Source of the DNA: Endocalyx cinctus
Lineage: Eukaryota; Ascomycota; Sordariomycetes; Amphisphaeriales; Apiosporaceae
Direction: 5' to 3'
Assembly (NCBI GenBank): GCA_001600455.1
Contig: BCKC01000001.1
Span: forward strand, 1,452,441 to 1,516,440
DNA length: 64,000 bases
How positions within the stretch are numbered: position 1 is the stretch's first letter; each line of letters opens with the position of its first letter. The position numbers and the translations under genes were made by a program. The notes under the pieces are model-generated. The model did no database searches, was not told the DNA's origin, and saw nothing but the letters and a program-made list of their open reading frames with translations. This document shows positions 1 through 10,393 of the stretch, piece after piece.

Positions 1-414
1 ATATTTTTTTTCTTCTCTTATCTTCTCTCTTATACGGATGAAGATTCGAGATTGGGGATAGGCGTGCGTGATTGGTTAATCGGCTGGTAATATGGTAAAG
101 CCCCTCAAGGCTACAAATATTACGATTATTATGGCGTTTTTTTCGTGAATTAATACTAGTTACTGCACGCTTCTATTTGAAGCACAATACACTAGATTTC
201 CGTAGCGGACCTCCACCAGTAAATTTGATTATCCCGTCACAAGGTTTGCGCCTGCCGTTGATGAATCTAGAATATTCTTGATGTTGGGGCTAGCATTGAC
301 ATACGGCCGACGATCTGCGATGTCATCCGACTTACTTCGGTCTTTGGCTTATAATTACAACGTTTCCAAGTAGTGTACACAGTCTTGACTAAACATGAGC
401 CATAATAGCTTTAT
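1..414. other. Intergenic, no gene seen
   Basis: AT-rich sequence downstream of the aprataxin-like gene. I see no coding sequence, RNA gene or clear repeat. It presumably holds that gene's 3' UTR, but no certain poly(A) signal can be assigned. Confidence 0.5.
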
Positions 415-1185
415 TTACTCTTTCTTCCACTTCTCAAACTCCTCATCCAGGTGCTCTTTTAATTGCTTAAACTTATTCTCGAAGTTCTTCCCGCAGCGCC
501 AACATCGCAGATCCCCCTGCATGTAACCTCCATGGCCGGGATGTCTTCGCGGGTCATCCTTAGCCAGCGGGAAATCCGCCACGTCGATTAGGAAAGGCGT
601 GTTGAACGAGAGGTAATGTTTCTTATGTCGCATACACTGGGACACCATGTCTCGGGACAGGACGTGGACGTGCAGGTCGTTCATGGACGGGTGAGCATGT
701 ATGCCGACGAGGATCTCCTTTTCCCAATCGCGACCGGGCGGCAGCTCCTTGGCGGCATCGTCGCCTTCGCCTTCACCTTCGTCCTCTCCGTTCAGGACGG
801 CCTCCCGCCGGCGATCCCGCTCGCTGTCCTTACCGTACAGCCTCTGCAACTCCTTGGCGACGAGCCGCTTCAGCTTCAGCGTCTCGGCCTGGACCGCGGC
901 CAGGAAATCGGCGTCCTCGAAGGCGTCGAACGGGTGGAGCCGGCCGCGCTCCGTCCGCCGCGGCAGGAGCAGCGTGTGCACCGACGACTTCGGGTACAGG
1001 TCGTTGATGGCGACGAAGTTCTCGTCGTGGTAGATCACCCGGCTCGCGGGGAAGGACGCAGGGTCCGCCGTGTACGCGCCCAGGCCGTCCCGCGGTTTCA
1101 GGGATTTCGTTACGGGCGATCGCGTCGACGCTAAGGTTCGCGGCTCCGTCCCCTTCGCAGGCATTTTAGCCGGTTTTCGTGACAT
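415..1185 (-). CDS. Aprataxin/Hnt3-like HIT-family DNA repair hydrolase with C-terminal zinc finger
   Basis: Single-exon gene of 256 aa. The family removes AMP from abortive 5'-adenylated DNA ends left by failed ligation, in the nucleus. Seen in the sequence: a HIT domain whose core (residues about 166-180) reads HPSMNDLHVHVLSRDM, with H172 at the position of the nucleophilic histidine and H174 next in the triad; a downstream HKKHYLSFNTPF segment typical of fungal aprataxins; and a C-terminal C-x2-C-x13-H-x3-E finger (C228, C231, H245, E249), the C2HE type known from fission yeast Hnt3. An acidic, Arg-rich insertion at about 120-150 splits the HIT fold. Odd point: the first position of the HxHxH triad is Asp170, not His. 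The start is the first ATG in a basic N-terminus. It is divergent from the DEAH helicase across about 960 bp. The GC-rich 5' two thirds contrasts with its 3' end. Confidence 0.9.
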   Translation of the reverse strand: MSRKPAKMPAKGTEPRTLASTRSPVTKSLKPRDGLGAYTADPASFPASRVIYHDENFVAINDLYPKSSVHTLLLPRRTERGRLHPFDAFEDADFLAAVQAETLKLKRLVAKELQRLYGKDSERDRRREAVLNGEDEGEGEGDDAAKELPPGRDWEKEILVGIHAHPSMNDLHVHVLSRDMVSQCMRHKKHYLSFNTPFLIDVADFPLAKDDPRRHPGHGGYMQGDLRCWRCGKNFENKFKQLKEHLDEEFEKWKKE

Positions 1186-2148
1186 GAGCTCTGTGACTAC
1201 GTTTTTTTTTTTTAAGGTTTAGTTTAAATGGTGAAACTAGCATTCAAGCGTTATTCTGTTTGGGTAGATTCGTGAAATTGTCTCGCTGATCTACGTACAT
1301 GCGCTGCGCTTGGTCCCTTGACTTACACCGGCCGTGCTCGGTTCTGGGACCGGGGCTTTACCGACGATCTCCTCCTGCGTAATCGCATCTTCCGGGTCCG
1401 TGTCTCGTGACATGCTGTGTGACTTAGGCATTACCTAGGTACCTAAGTAATGGATAGGGTTCGATAAAATCTATAGGATTCGTAACTGCGCCTTCGTGCC
1501 GAACCTATCATATGCAGCGCCTGCAAGCTGCACGTTGTAGCAGGTTTTTCCCTGTAACTTGGATACGGTTATGATCTCGTTTTGATCAATCGTCTCTAAG
1601 AAGAAGACTTCTTATAGATATAGGAAGCACACTAGAAAAACTATAAAATAACAATTCTACGAGAATTCTGGTTTGTTTATTTGTTTGCAAGGGAGCAGTG
1701 CTTGGTAGTTATATGGATATGATATACTCACCAAAAGATACTATTATGTATAAAGTATTGTGCCTTCACAGCTGTCGTAGTGCGTGGGAGAAGGCCGTTA
1801 ATTCATTATATTACAGTGCATTACTGTATACTAGCTACCCCACCATTCTCTATTTTAATAATAAGCTTAAGTTGCTACCTGGCAGCCTAGCAGCCTAGCC
1901 GCCTAGGCAGCTGAGAAGGTTTGCAATTACTGACTGATCAGTGCACTGTTTCACAGTGTTTCTCTTACCACTATTTATACTGTACAAAATTTCTCTCTAG
2001 CGTATTTCGTGACAATCTTCCGGATATTCTCCGGGATCAGCATTCATTGAGTTTCGAACCATCAGCATTAAAATCCCGTAGCCTCTTATAACAACGCGTG
2101 TTTTCATGAGGCTTTTCCTACGCCAAAAACTTCACCTAATGGCTCAAA
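1186..2148. promoter_or_regulatory. Divergent promoter region between aprataxin-like gene and DEAH helicase
   Basis: About 960 bp between two divergent starts, so it must hold both promoters. Visible items are a T-run just upstream of the aprataxin start (about 1201-1213), a palindromic ACCTAGGTACCTAAGT element near 1433-1448, a CAGCCTAGC-type short repeat at about 1882-1905, and an ACGCGT hexamer near 2094-2099, about 50 bp upstream of the helicase start. No TATA box can be assigned with confidence. Confidence 0.4.
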
Positions 2149-5100
2149 ATGGTTAAGAAAGGGAAGGGAAAGGAAAAGGAGAAGGCGGCTGCTCCAGCGC
2201 CTCAAGCCTCAGGTTCATCGTCTAAAAAATCATCCAAGACCGGTGGTGGTAATACCAGCCGGGAAGATGATTTTATTATTTTTACCAATTCTACGAAAGA
2301 CCCAAAACCAAAGAAAGGAGGACAAGGCTCGTCAAATGCTGGGAAAGGTGGCCCTGGGGAACCGGACGTCTCTGGTCCTCCGAAACCGACGGTAAAACAG
2401 ATCATTGGAGGGGCTAGCTGGACAGGCAAGCTACCTGTTAACCTATTATCTGAACACTGCCAGCGCCAAAAATGGGATAAGCCCGATTACCAACCCGTAA
2501 GCTGCTTCTTTCTGGAGCATACGGAAAGGATGTATTTAATTTTTGTTAATGATAATTATAGATCAGAGGTTCCGATGGCTTTTCGTACTTCGTCCAACTT
2601 AGTGCCAAGAACCCGAAAACTCAAGAGACACAAAAGGTGCCTCCATTCAAATTACCTCCCGATTACAAGCACCTGGTGAACAAGCCAACCGCCTTGGAGG
2701 CGAGACATGCCGCTGCCACATATGCTCTATTCCGTGTCTGTAGCATGAAGAACATTCATACTACTCTGCCGCCCGACTATAAATCCCTATGGAAGGAATT
2801 CGAAGCTCTGAAAAAAGAAGATGTTAAAAAGGGTAACGCTTGGATGTATGATGCCGACCCTTTTGCGACCTTGAAGCAGCGCGAAGATGATAAGGCTGCT
2901 GTTGAGAAAAAAAGGAAAGAGCAAGAAGCTATAAAGGAAAAGGCCAAGAACATGCCAGGCGCAGCTGGCCTAGTGCTAAGAAGCAATGCATTCTCGAGCT
3001 CTGGCAGTGGAGGTGGCGGCGGCGGAAATCCAATGAAAGGTTGGACAACAGTGCCGAAAATCGAGATGGGTCGAAAGACGCGATCGCAACTAGAAGATTT
3101 ACTCCGGAGAGAAGTCGTCTGGAACCCGCATGGAGTGGTTATGTCGCAGGCTCTGAAAAGTTCAATAATCAAAGAATTAACAGGTACAGGATTTCGAAAG
3201 AGCCACGTAGAGGAAGCGGTGGAAGAATGCAAAGATCGAGAAGAAACTCTTGAATGGCTGCTAGTTCACGTCCCAGAGGACGATTTACCCAGATGGGCCC
3301 TGCCTGAATCATATAGTGCTGGAGTTACCGTCGCTGCGACGCAAGACTTGAAGCGTGAATCGGCTGTGAAAAGGCTTTCTCAATCCGGCTACTCCGTTGA
3401 ACTTTGCAAGATGCTCTACGACGAGTATAGCGGGGATGAGGGACGAGCAGCAGAAGCTCTGCAGAAAGTTTTACTGTCTAGTGGTGACAGCACGGTATCA
3501 CCCGACGGGGATCCCGAAGAGCCCTTTTTGCTTGGAACGCCCGAAGAATGTTGGAGCGATGAAATGGAAAGCCTGGCGTCTGTTTTTGGCGAGAATTTCA
3601 AACGAGTGTCTGATGACGTATGCCAGATCCGAATCGGATCTGTCAAAAATGGGCCTAAAAAAGATATCGAGACATATGCCCAGTTCCGAAAATCCCCGAT
3701 GTATCCCGCCGATATTATATTGTCAATCATTTCGGATCTCCCTTCATATATCAAGTTGAGCGTCGTCAAAAAGACACTTCAATATCTCAGGGAGTCTCTT
3801 GGAGAAGAGCCTATGAAACTCTACTTCGCAGTCGACTGGATCCAGCAGAATATTAACAGTATTATTGAAGAACCAGGGAAACTGCGTGATATATCAGGGG
3901 TCGCCTCGACGGCTGCAGAGGTTCATAATGCGGCTACAATGAAACAAAGATCAAGTCGAAAACCAAAGCCTCTACCGCAGTCTGTTGATAAAAGAAGTAA
4001 AGAAGAATGGCGGAAGCGACAAGAAAATTCCGACCTCCAGAAGATGTTGGCCCAACGTCAAAAACTTCCAGCATGGCAAGTGAAGGATTTCTTGGTTGAC
4101 ACTGTTCTTGAAAATCAAGTCACAATCATAGCTGGTGAAACAGGCTCAGGAAAATCCACACAGTCAGTACAATTCATCCTGGATGATCTATATAGCAAGG
4201 GGCTGGGGAACGCCACAAGCATTATTTGCACGCAGCCACGCAGGATTTCTGCCCTAGGACTTGCAGACAGAGTTAGTGAAGAGCGATGTTCGCCGCTTGG
4301 TAAAGAAGTTGGTTATTCTATCCGTGGAGAAAACAAGGTCAGCCCCCAGACCAAGATTACATTCGTGACCACGGGTGTGCTACTCAGGCGGTTACAAACC
4401 TCGGGAGGAAGGCTTGAAGATGTGGTCGCTTCTCTCGCAGATGTCAGCCATGTTGTTATTGACGAAGTTCATGAACGAAGTCTTGATACCGATTTCTTAC
4501 TCAGCATTATTCGAGATGTTTTGAAGCGAAGAAAGGATCTTAAGCTCGTCCTGATGAGCGCGACGCTAGACGCTGCTACCTTCCGGGACTATTTCGTTCT
4601 TGAGGGGCTTACAGTTGGTTTGGTCGAGATTGCAGGCAGAACATATCCCGTTGAAGACTATTATCTTGACGACATCATTCGTATGACTGATTTTACCATT
4701 GAAAACGACAGATATCGCGACACTCGAGATGATACCTTTGATACCGAAAAGGGTCTTAATACGCATGACCCGATCAACAAGATTATACAGCGGCTAGGCT
4801 CACGCATCAACTATTCTCTGATCCTTGAAACAGCTAAAGAGATCGATGCCGACTTATCCCATAACGGCAAAAAGGGTGGAATACTTATTTTCTTACCAGG
4901 AGTCGCTGAGATCAATCGGACCGTTAACCAACTCAAAACTGTCTCATCACTACATGTTTTACCACTCCATGCATCTTTGGATACTAGAGAACAGCGGAGA
5001 GTGTTCTCTAGCGCACCCCCTGGGAAGCGAAAAGTGGTTGTTGCCACCAACGTTGCCGAGACCTCTATTACAATCGACGATATCGTCGCTGTTATTGACA

Positions 5101-6627
5101 CAGGAAGGGTCAAGGAGACCAGCTTTGACCCCCAGAATAATATGCGTAAGCTAGAAGAAACATGGGCTTCTCGCGCGGCTTGTAAACAACGACGGGGTCG
5201 TGCCGGCAGAGTCCAAGCCGGCAAATGTTACAAATTATACACCGAAAATCTAGAACAGCAAAAGATGGCAGAACGGCCGGAGCCTGAAATTCGACGTGTA
5301 CCTCTTGAACAACTCTGCTTATCGGTTCGCGCCATGGGCACGAAGGATGTAGGCGGCTTTCTTGCACGTACTCCCACGCCGCCAGAGGTCACAGCTGTCG
5401 AGAATGCCATCAAGATGTTGCGGCGAATGGGTGCCATTGATGGCGACGAATTGACGGCCCTTGGGCAACAACTCGCCATGCTGCCCGCAGATCTACGTTG
5501 TGGTAAACTCATGGTGTACGGTGCGATATTTGGCTGCCTGGATGAGAGCGTCACACTTGCGGCCATCCTCAGCACGAAGAGCCCCTTCATGTCTCCGCCG
5601 GAGAAACGAGATCATGCCAAGGAAGCTCGCATGCGCTTCTCCAAGGGAGATGGAGACCTTCTCACCGACTTGAGAGCCTTCCAGCAATGGAGCGCTATGA
5701 TGGGAGAGGGCATGCCACAGCGACAATTACGATCTTTCTGCGATGACAACTTTCTCTCGTACCAAACTTTATCCGACATATCAGCGACGCGCATCCAGTA
5801 TTACGCTGCTCTATCCGAGATAGGCATCATCCCTCCTCAACATCCGGCGACAAACCCGTCAAAATTATCGGCTACGGCGAGCCCAGTCTCCATGTCCCTT
5901 GTTCGTGCTGTCACCGCCTCCGCGTTCGCCCCTCAGATAGCCCGGATCCAATTTCCCGACAAGAAGTTCGCGACGTCTATGTCGGGTGCCGTCGAGCTCG
6001 ACCCCGAGGCCCGCACGATCAAGTATTTCACTCAGGAGAACGGCCGTGTCTTCATTCACCCGAGCAGCACTCTGTTTGATAGCCAAGGTTTCGCGGGTAA
6101 CTCCTCGTTCGTCTCGTACTTCACCATGATGTCTACCAGCAAGACGTTTATCCGAGATTTAACACGTACGTCCCTTATCATTTCTCTCTCTCACATACTT
6201 CTGTGCTAGAATCGTATTATATACGGTTCTGGCGTGGCTTAAGGTTGTATCACTAATGATCACTTTGCACAGCGTTCAATGCCTTTACTTTACTTCTTTT
6301 CTCTGGTGCCATCGAATTAGATACTCTCGGCAGAGGTCTTGTCGTGGATGGATGGCTACGGTAAGTCAACACTTTCATTTCGCTCTGCCGGTCCTTTGAC
6401 GACTGTCTATCTTCATTTCACATCAATAAAGAACGAATCGGCTGACAGATCTTTCTCTTATTAGTTTACGAGGGTGGGCGAGAATCGGGGTTTTGGTTTC
6501 GCGGCTCCGTGGCATGGTCGATAACATTATCGCCTTGAAAGTGAATAACCCGCAAATGGAGGTCCAGGGTACCGAGGTCATCAAATTGGTTTCCAAACTT
6601 ATAGAGCTAGATGGACTAGATGCTTAG
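2149..6627 (+). CDS. DEAH-box ATP-dependent RNA helicase, DHX57/Ucp12 (YLR419W) type
   Basis: Four exons inferred: 2149-2496, 2562-6165, 6273-6360 and 6465-6627. They total 4203 nt and close to a 1400-aa protein. Order of domains: a Lys/Ser/Gly-rich low-complexity N-terminus (1-90); a UBA-like segment near 308-354; an RWD domain beginning about 446 (WSDEMESLASVFGEN); a RecA1 core with Walker A GETGSGKST near 640, DEVH box near 749 and SAT motif near 780; RecA2 with QRRGRAGR near 991; then HA2 and OB-fold regions. UBA plus RWD before a DEAH core is the DHX57 arrangement and separates it from plain spliceosomal DEAH helicases. The family is thought to act on RNA or ribonucleoproteins in the cytoplasm; the exact substrate is not visible here. 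The two 3' introns are needed to keep the conserved C-terminus in frame (PFNAFTLLLFSGAIE, then RGWARIGVLVSRLRGMVDN). Confidence 0.93.
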
Positions 6628-6811
6628 ACGCTAGAGTAGACGGGTTTTCACTTCTGAGATATTCACATACAGGATCAACTCATCGTATACAAAAATAAAT
6701 GAATATATACACGTTTTCCCTATTTCATATTCGACCAAGACAAAAAGAAAACAGCAAAACTCTCTTTTTCGCCTTATTCTTTATTTCAAGACGTTTGTCA
6801 CAGCCATAAAC

Positions 6812-7114
6812 TTATGCAGCCAGATCGCACAATATTGCACATACGCATTTCGAGGCGCATTTAGGGTTTCGGGAGTGGATATTACCGTCTTTGTCGCAGA
6901 ACGCCGTGCAGTGCTGCGGACACTCGGCTTCCCATATACACTCATCGACAGGCGCTGGCGCGGGAAACGCCGCGGTGATGTAGGAAGATAGCGCGGCGAG
7001 GACGGCGATGATTATATACTAATGCTGTTAGTAAGAATTTGAAATTTTCTTTGAAAAGTAGAAAATTTAAGTTTGAAATAAGGAAAATAGCATGATGTTG
7101 GTTATTACCTTCAT
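6812..7114 (-). CDS. Small secreted cysteine-rich protein A (candidate effector)
   Basis: Not an open frame in the genomic sequence; recovered by splicing. Exon 1 is 7109-7114 and codes only Met-Lys. The intron is 7019-7108, with a GTAATA donor, a perfect TACTAAC branch site and a TTAG acceptor. Exon 2 is 6812-7018. The product is 70 aa: a hydrophobic signal peptide MKYIIIAVLAALSSYITA, a short Pro/Ala linker, then eight cysteines spaced C-x5-C-x3-C-x3-C-x12-C-x3-C-x-C-x3-C. Eight cysteines suggest four disulfides in a compact extracellular protein. I do not recognise the family. Its nearest relative here is gene B at 8206-8528, with the same exon structure and almost the same cysteine spacing, so they are tandem paralogs about 1.1 kb apart on the same strand. 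Role unknown; effector or antimicrobial functions are inference from size, secretion and cysteines. Confidence 0.72.
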
Positions 7115-8205
7115 AGTGACTGCTCTTGTCAGATAATAGGTCTTTTCAGGGGGTGATATTGGTGTGGGTGATGTTTTGATAGGTATTTTTTAGGTTATCA
7201 GGCTGGCAAGTTTCGAAAAAATAGTAGTTGACATATATACCTTTTCATATGTGTAGTAAATTCAATTCACAGTGATTATGGAGGTTTGAACGAAGTCCGA
7301 ATCAGGATACTTTCGACACGGCTAGTGAATACCATTTATTGAAAAGGCAGCATAAACCTGTAGTTACTATCACCGAAGTTCAGGGGGCACACATAACAAA
7401 AGTCAGTATTCAGACATCAACTAAGGTAGTATAGGAGGTCTGTTACACACATACTCGCTGAATCAGATGCTACGTTCAAATTATAAGGCCTATATAAAAC
7501 CACAGTTTAGGTCATAATTCGCAAGCTTGAAAAGGGGTCTATCTTGGCGATGATCGCCCGGGTGTTCTCGCCCCTGGATACGTCGAGGGGATCGCGGGAA
7601 GCTTCAACGCTGCGGACTGCGGAAATGAGCGTGTTGATCGGTTTCGTGGCGCAGTGGTGGAATAATCCACGGCCGATCCCTGAGTTATTTCCCTGCGTTA
7701 GACGTTAGGACCTTTCGGAAAAGGGGGAAGTGGTAGACGAGCCACTGAGAGCACCGGTGATGAGATATGTCTTTCCTGACATAATTCTTACTGATTCAAA
7801 TCTCGTGATTTGCTAAGTCAGTGTACGCATGCCCATTTTAGGGCTGGGCTTCGTCAAGGGGGAGATATTGATCCACAAAAATACTAGAACACATTCACGC
7901 AAGTACAAATATAAATAATAAACTGATAATTTCGTAGAGATAGCTACTTTATGAAAAGAATAGGTATGCCAGAAACCAATAGCAGAATCCAGGCCGCGTC
8001 GCTCAGTCCCCCTTCAGCTTAAATTTCTCAAGCCGTCAAGCCTCCCTTTCTCTATCTAATATCCTTCCCGAAATTTCCCATTCATCCACAGACACTCAGC
8101 TATTTATATCTCAGCCAAAGTGTGATTCCTCCTGACGTATGATTTTTCTTTTTCTTTCCGAGAACCGTTTCCCGAGAAATGGAAGGAAGGGGAGAAAAGC
8201 AAAAA
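7115..8205. other. Intergenic between the two cysteine-rich genes
   Basis: Holds the promoter of gene A and the 3' region of gene B. A TTTGAACGAAG motif lies at about 7286-7296 and recurs upstream of gene B. A GC-rich patch at about 7545-7720 contains a 52-codon ORF (7550-7708, +) with no recognised similarity. The left copy of a 13-bp direct repeat that flanks gene B sits at 7981-7993. No convincing gene. Confidence 0.4.
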
Positions 8206-8528
8206 CTACATGCAGACGAGCTGGCAGTTACACTGAGAGCAATCCCCGGCGTTGACGACCAGGTTTCCGTTGGCGTCGCAGGTGGCGCTGCACTGGCCAG
8301 CCAGGCAGAGGGCGTAATATTGACAGGTCTGTCTCGCGTCGAGCTGGCGGCTCGGCTGCTGGGTGGGCGTCGCGGCCGCGAGGGCGCTGACGACGGTGAA
8401 GATGGTCATGGTGATAAACTACGTTTATAAAAGTTAGCGATTTCCCCCTTAGTACTGGATTGGATCGTTGGGGAAGGAGGAGAGAGAAAGAAGGAAGGGA
8501 GGGGGCTAGGAAAGTTAAATACCTTCAT
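8206..8528 (-). CDS. Small secreted cysteine-rich protein B (candidate effector), paralog of A
   Basis: Exon 1 is 8523-8528 (Met-Lys only); the intron is 8419-8522, with a GTATTT donor, GCTAAC branch site and GTAG acceptor; exon 2 is 8206-8418. The product is 72 aa, starting MKFITMTIFTVVSALAAA, a clear signal peptide. A short Gln/Arg/Thr linker (TPTQQPSRQLDARQ) follows, then eight cysteines spaced C-x5-C-x4-C-x3-C-x12-C-x2-C-x-C-x3-C. An ATG inside exon 2 (8407-8409) would still give an open frame but would shorten the signal peptide; the spliced start matches gene A and is preferred. The gene is flanked by 13-bp direct repeats (7981-7993 and 8696-8708). The residues after the LDAR motif could form the mature N-terminus if a Kex2-like protease cuts there, though only one basic residue is present. 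Function unknown. Confidence 0.75.
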
Positions 8529-8695
8529 GATGTCTAATAGTAGCGGTGGTGAAAAGTAAAAATTGATAAGGTGGTTTGAGTTTAAATGCGTGCGGGTGAT
8601 GTTCAGCTTCTTTAGAATATGATAGAGTGTATTATTGGTATCAAATATTGTTTCTTTCGTAAGTGATGATTTGAGTTCAGAATTATCCTCCTGAA

Positions 8696-8708
8696 AGCAG
8701 AATCCAGG
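8696..8708. repeat. 13-bp direct repeat flanking gene B (right copy)
   Basis: AGCAGAATCCAGG occurs here and again at 7981-7993, bracketing about 700 bp that contain the whole of cysteine-rich gene B and its proximal promoter. It was seen by eye as an exact match. Confidence 0.6.
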
Positions 8709-8771
8709 ACCATATTTATAGATTTTATGGCAGAAGATATTTCGTGAAGGTTTATTACCTCTGCTTTACCA

Positions 8772-9208
8772 GAAGAGCGGTAAACGTCATGTAGACTACA
8801 TTAAATCTTTCCAGAACAACTCGTGACCATGAAAAGTTTTGTTGGATGGTTAAACTTGCCACTCTTGTACCCTTTACTGCGCGTCGCCGGCTGTCACGAT
8901 GAGCGGTAAGGAGTTTTGAACGAAGCCACTTCCCATTCATGGAAGGAACAAGAATGAGTTAACGGTATCATTTCTGGTAGCATTATCTGTAAGAATGAGC
9001 GGTATATGATTTACTGGCAGGTTAATGATATTATTCAAGGCTAGCTCCCGGAAAGGAGTTCATCACGAAGTCTGGTGTTATTACACAATGAGCGGTAGAG
9101 AGCCTAGTAAATGGATTCTCGTTTAATACCACCTTACGAGGCAATCAATAGCGAATACGATGTCATCACGAAGCGGTCTTTGAGAATACTTCATCGCGAT
9201 AAACGGTA
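8772..9208. repeat. Spaced GAGCGGTA motif series upstream of gene B
   Basis: The octamer GAGCGGTA occurs at about 8775, 8901, 8997 and 9090. Related forms are GAAGCGGTC near 9170 and AAACGGTAG near 9201. Spacing is roughly 90-125 bp. Several copies sit beside TCACGA or GAACGAAG sequence, which suggests a decayed tandem repeat of about 100 bp or repeated regulator sites. Confidence 0.45.
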
Positions 9209-10393
9209 GACAGCCTGGATAAGAAAAACCATGTTTGATCCGCGGAGACGAGATATAAAAGCTTGATATTACCTAAAGAACACGATAATAAGAGAAACAG
9301 TCCATACTCATCTCGGACTCTTGTTGAGCAGATGACTAGAAATTAGCTCCTTGTCGTCCGTCCGGTTACCACAAGAATATTCCCTAGTGCGTAGCACGTT
9401 GCACGTCGCCCGCCCTGATTAAAGATCATGAAACTTCCTATCGCCCACCCATTACTTTGCTTAGCATAATAGTATATGTTGTTCCCTTCATCGCGTATTT
9501 GGAATAATAAGTAATTATTTGAGCACTCTTCCAAAAAGAATTCGGGAAGGCCATCCTTCTTGTCCACCTGACCAATCACTCATTTCCTTGCCGTGGAATA
9601 TCCCACACGTGGGAGTTCACTTAGCGCCATCGTATTAAAGAAACACAAAGCTAGAGCACGAGTTCAGGGTAGGACAACAATCGCAAGCCGACACTATTCT
9701 ATTCTTATTCTCTTTCTTTACAACACGAGCTTCCGATGCCGAGACCGAGATCAGCGCCGTAGCTCGTCCCGGAGCCGCTAGGGTGAGAGAAAGAGATTGA
9801 CAAATCAAGAGATAGGTAAATGGCTTGGTGTGTAATCTACAACTTATCTATTCAACGATACGAAGCTTCCCCTTTCCTATATTTTTCTTTGTAGATTGTT
9901 CGACTGAAAAAAAAAAGAAAAGAAACTGCCCAAAGAAAGTACTCAGGGATGACACCGTTAGGTTATTCATTATGCGAGAACAATAATAAGAGCATATCAT
10001 CATGGATACTACCTGGTTAAGTGGTGCTCGGTATGGTAGTCAATATAGCTGGAAGATATTTCCCTGAGCGGGTTGCACTCATCCAGATTTACCCGTGATA
10101 ATTAAGTATTCAACCAACGGCAGTTTTTCCCCTTGCTATAGCTCTCTTATCGATCGACTCCGCATTTGGTTAACTAGCTTTTTGTTTTATGGCCATGAGT
10201 AAAATAGATTCGATGATTCAGGAATAATATATTCAAAGATTTTCGTCCCTAGCTCTGACAGTTGAAAGTGTTGAATATTTTAACAAAAAAAAAAAGAAAA
10301 AAGAAAGGAATAGAAAGACCCTATTTCCCAGATCGACCAAATCAGCGTCCTAGCATAGAATTAAGAACCAGCCAGCCAAACCAACCCACGAAG

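Larger units (their letters stand above)
8529..10393. other. Intergenic, upstream of gene B and of the DUF1996 gene
   Basis: About 1.9 kb between divergent starts. It contains a spaced series of (T/A)GAGCGGTA motifs at 8774-9097, with weaker copies to about 9208 (separate entry). A 78-codon open frame at 9343-9579 (-) has no ATG start and no recognised domain. An A-rich tract lies near 9906-9923. No gene is supported. Confidence 0.4.
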
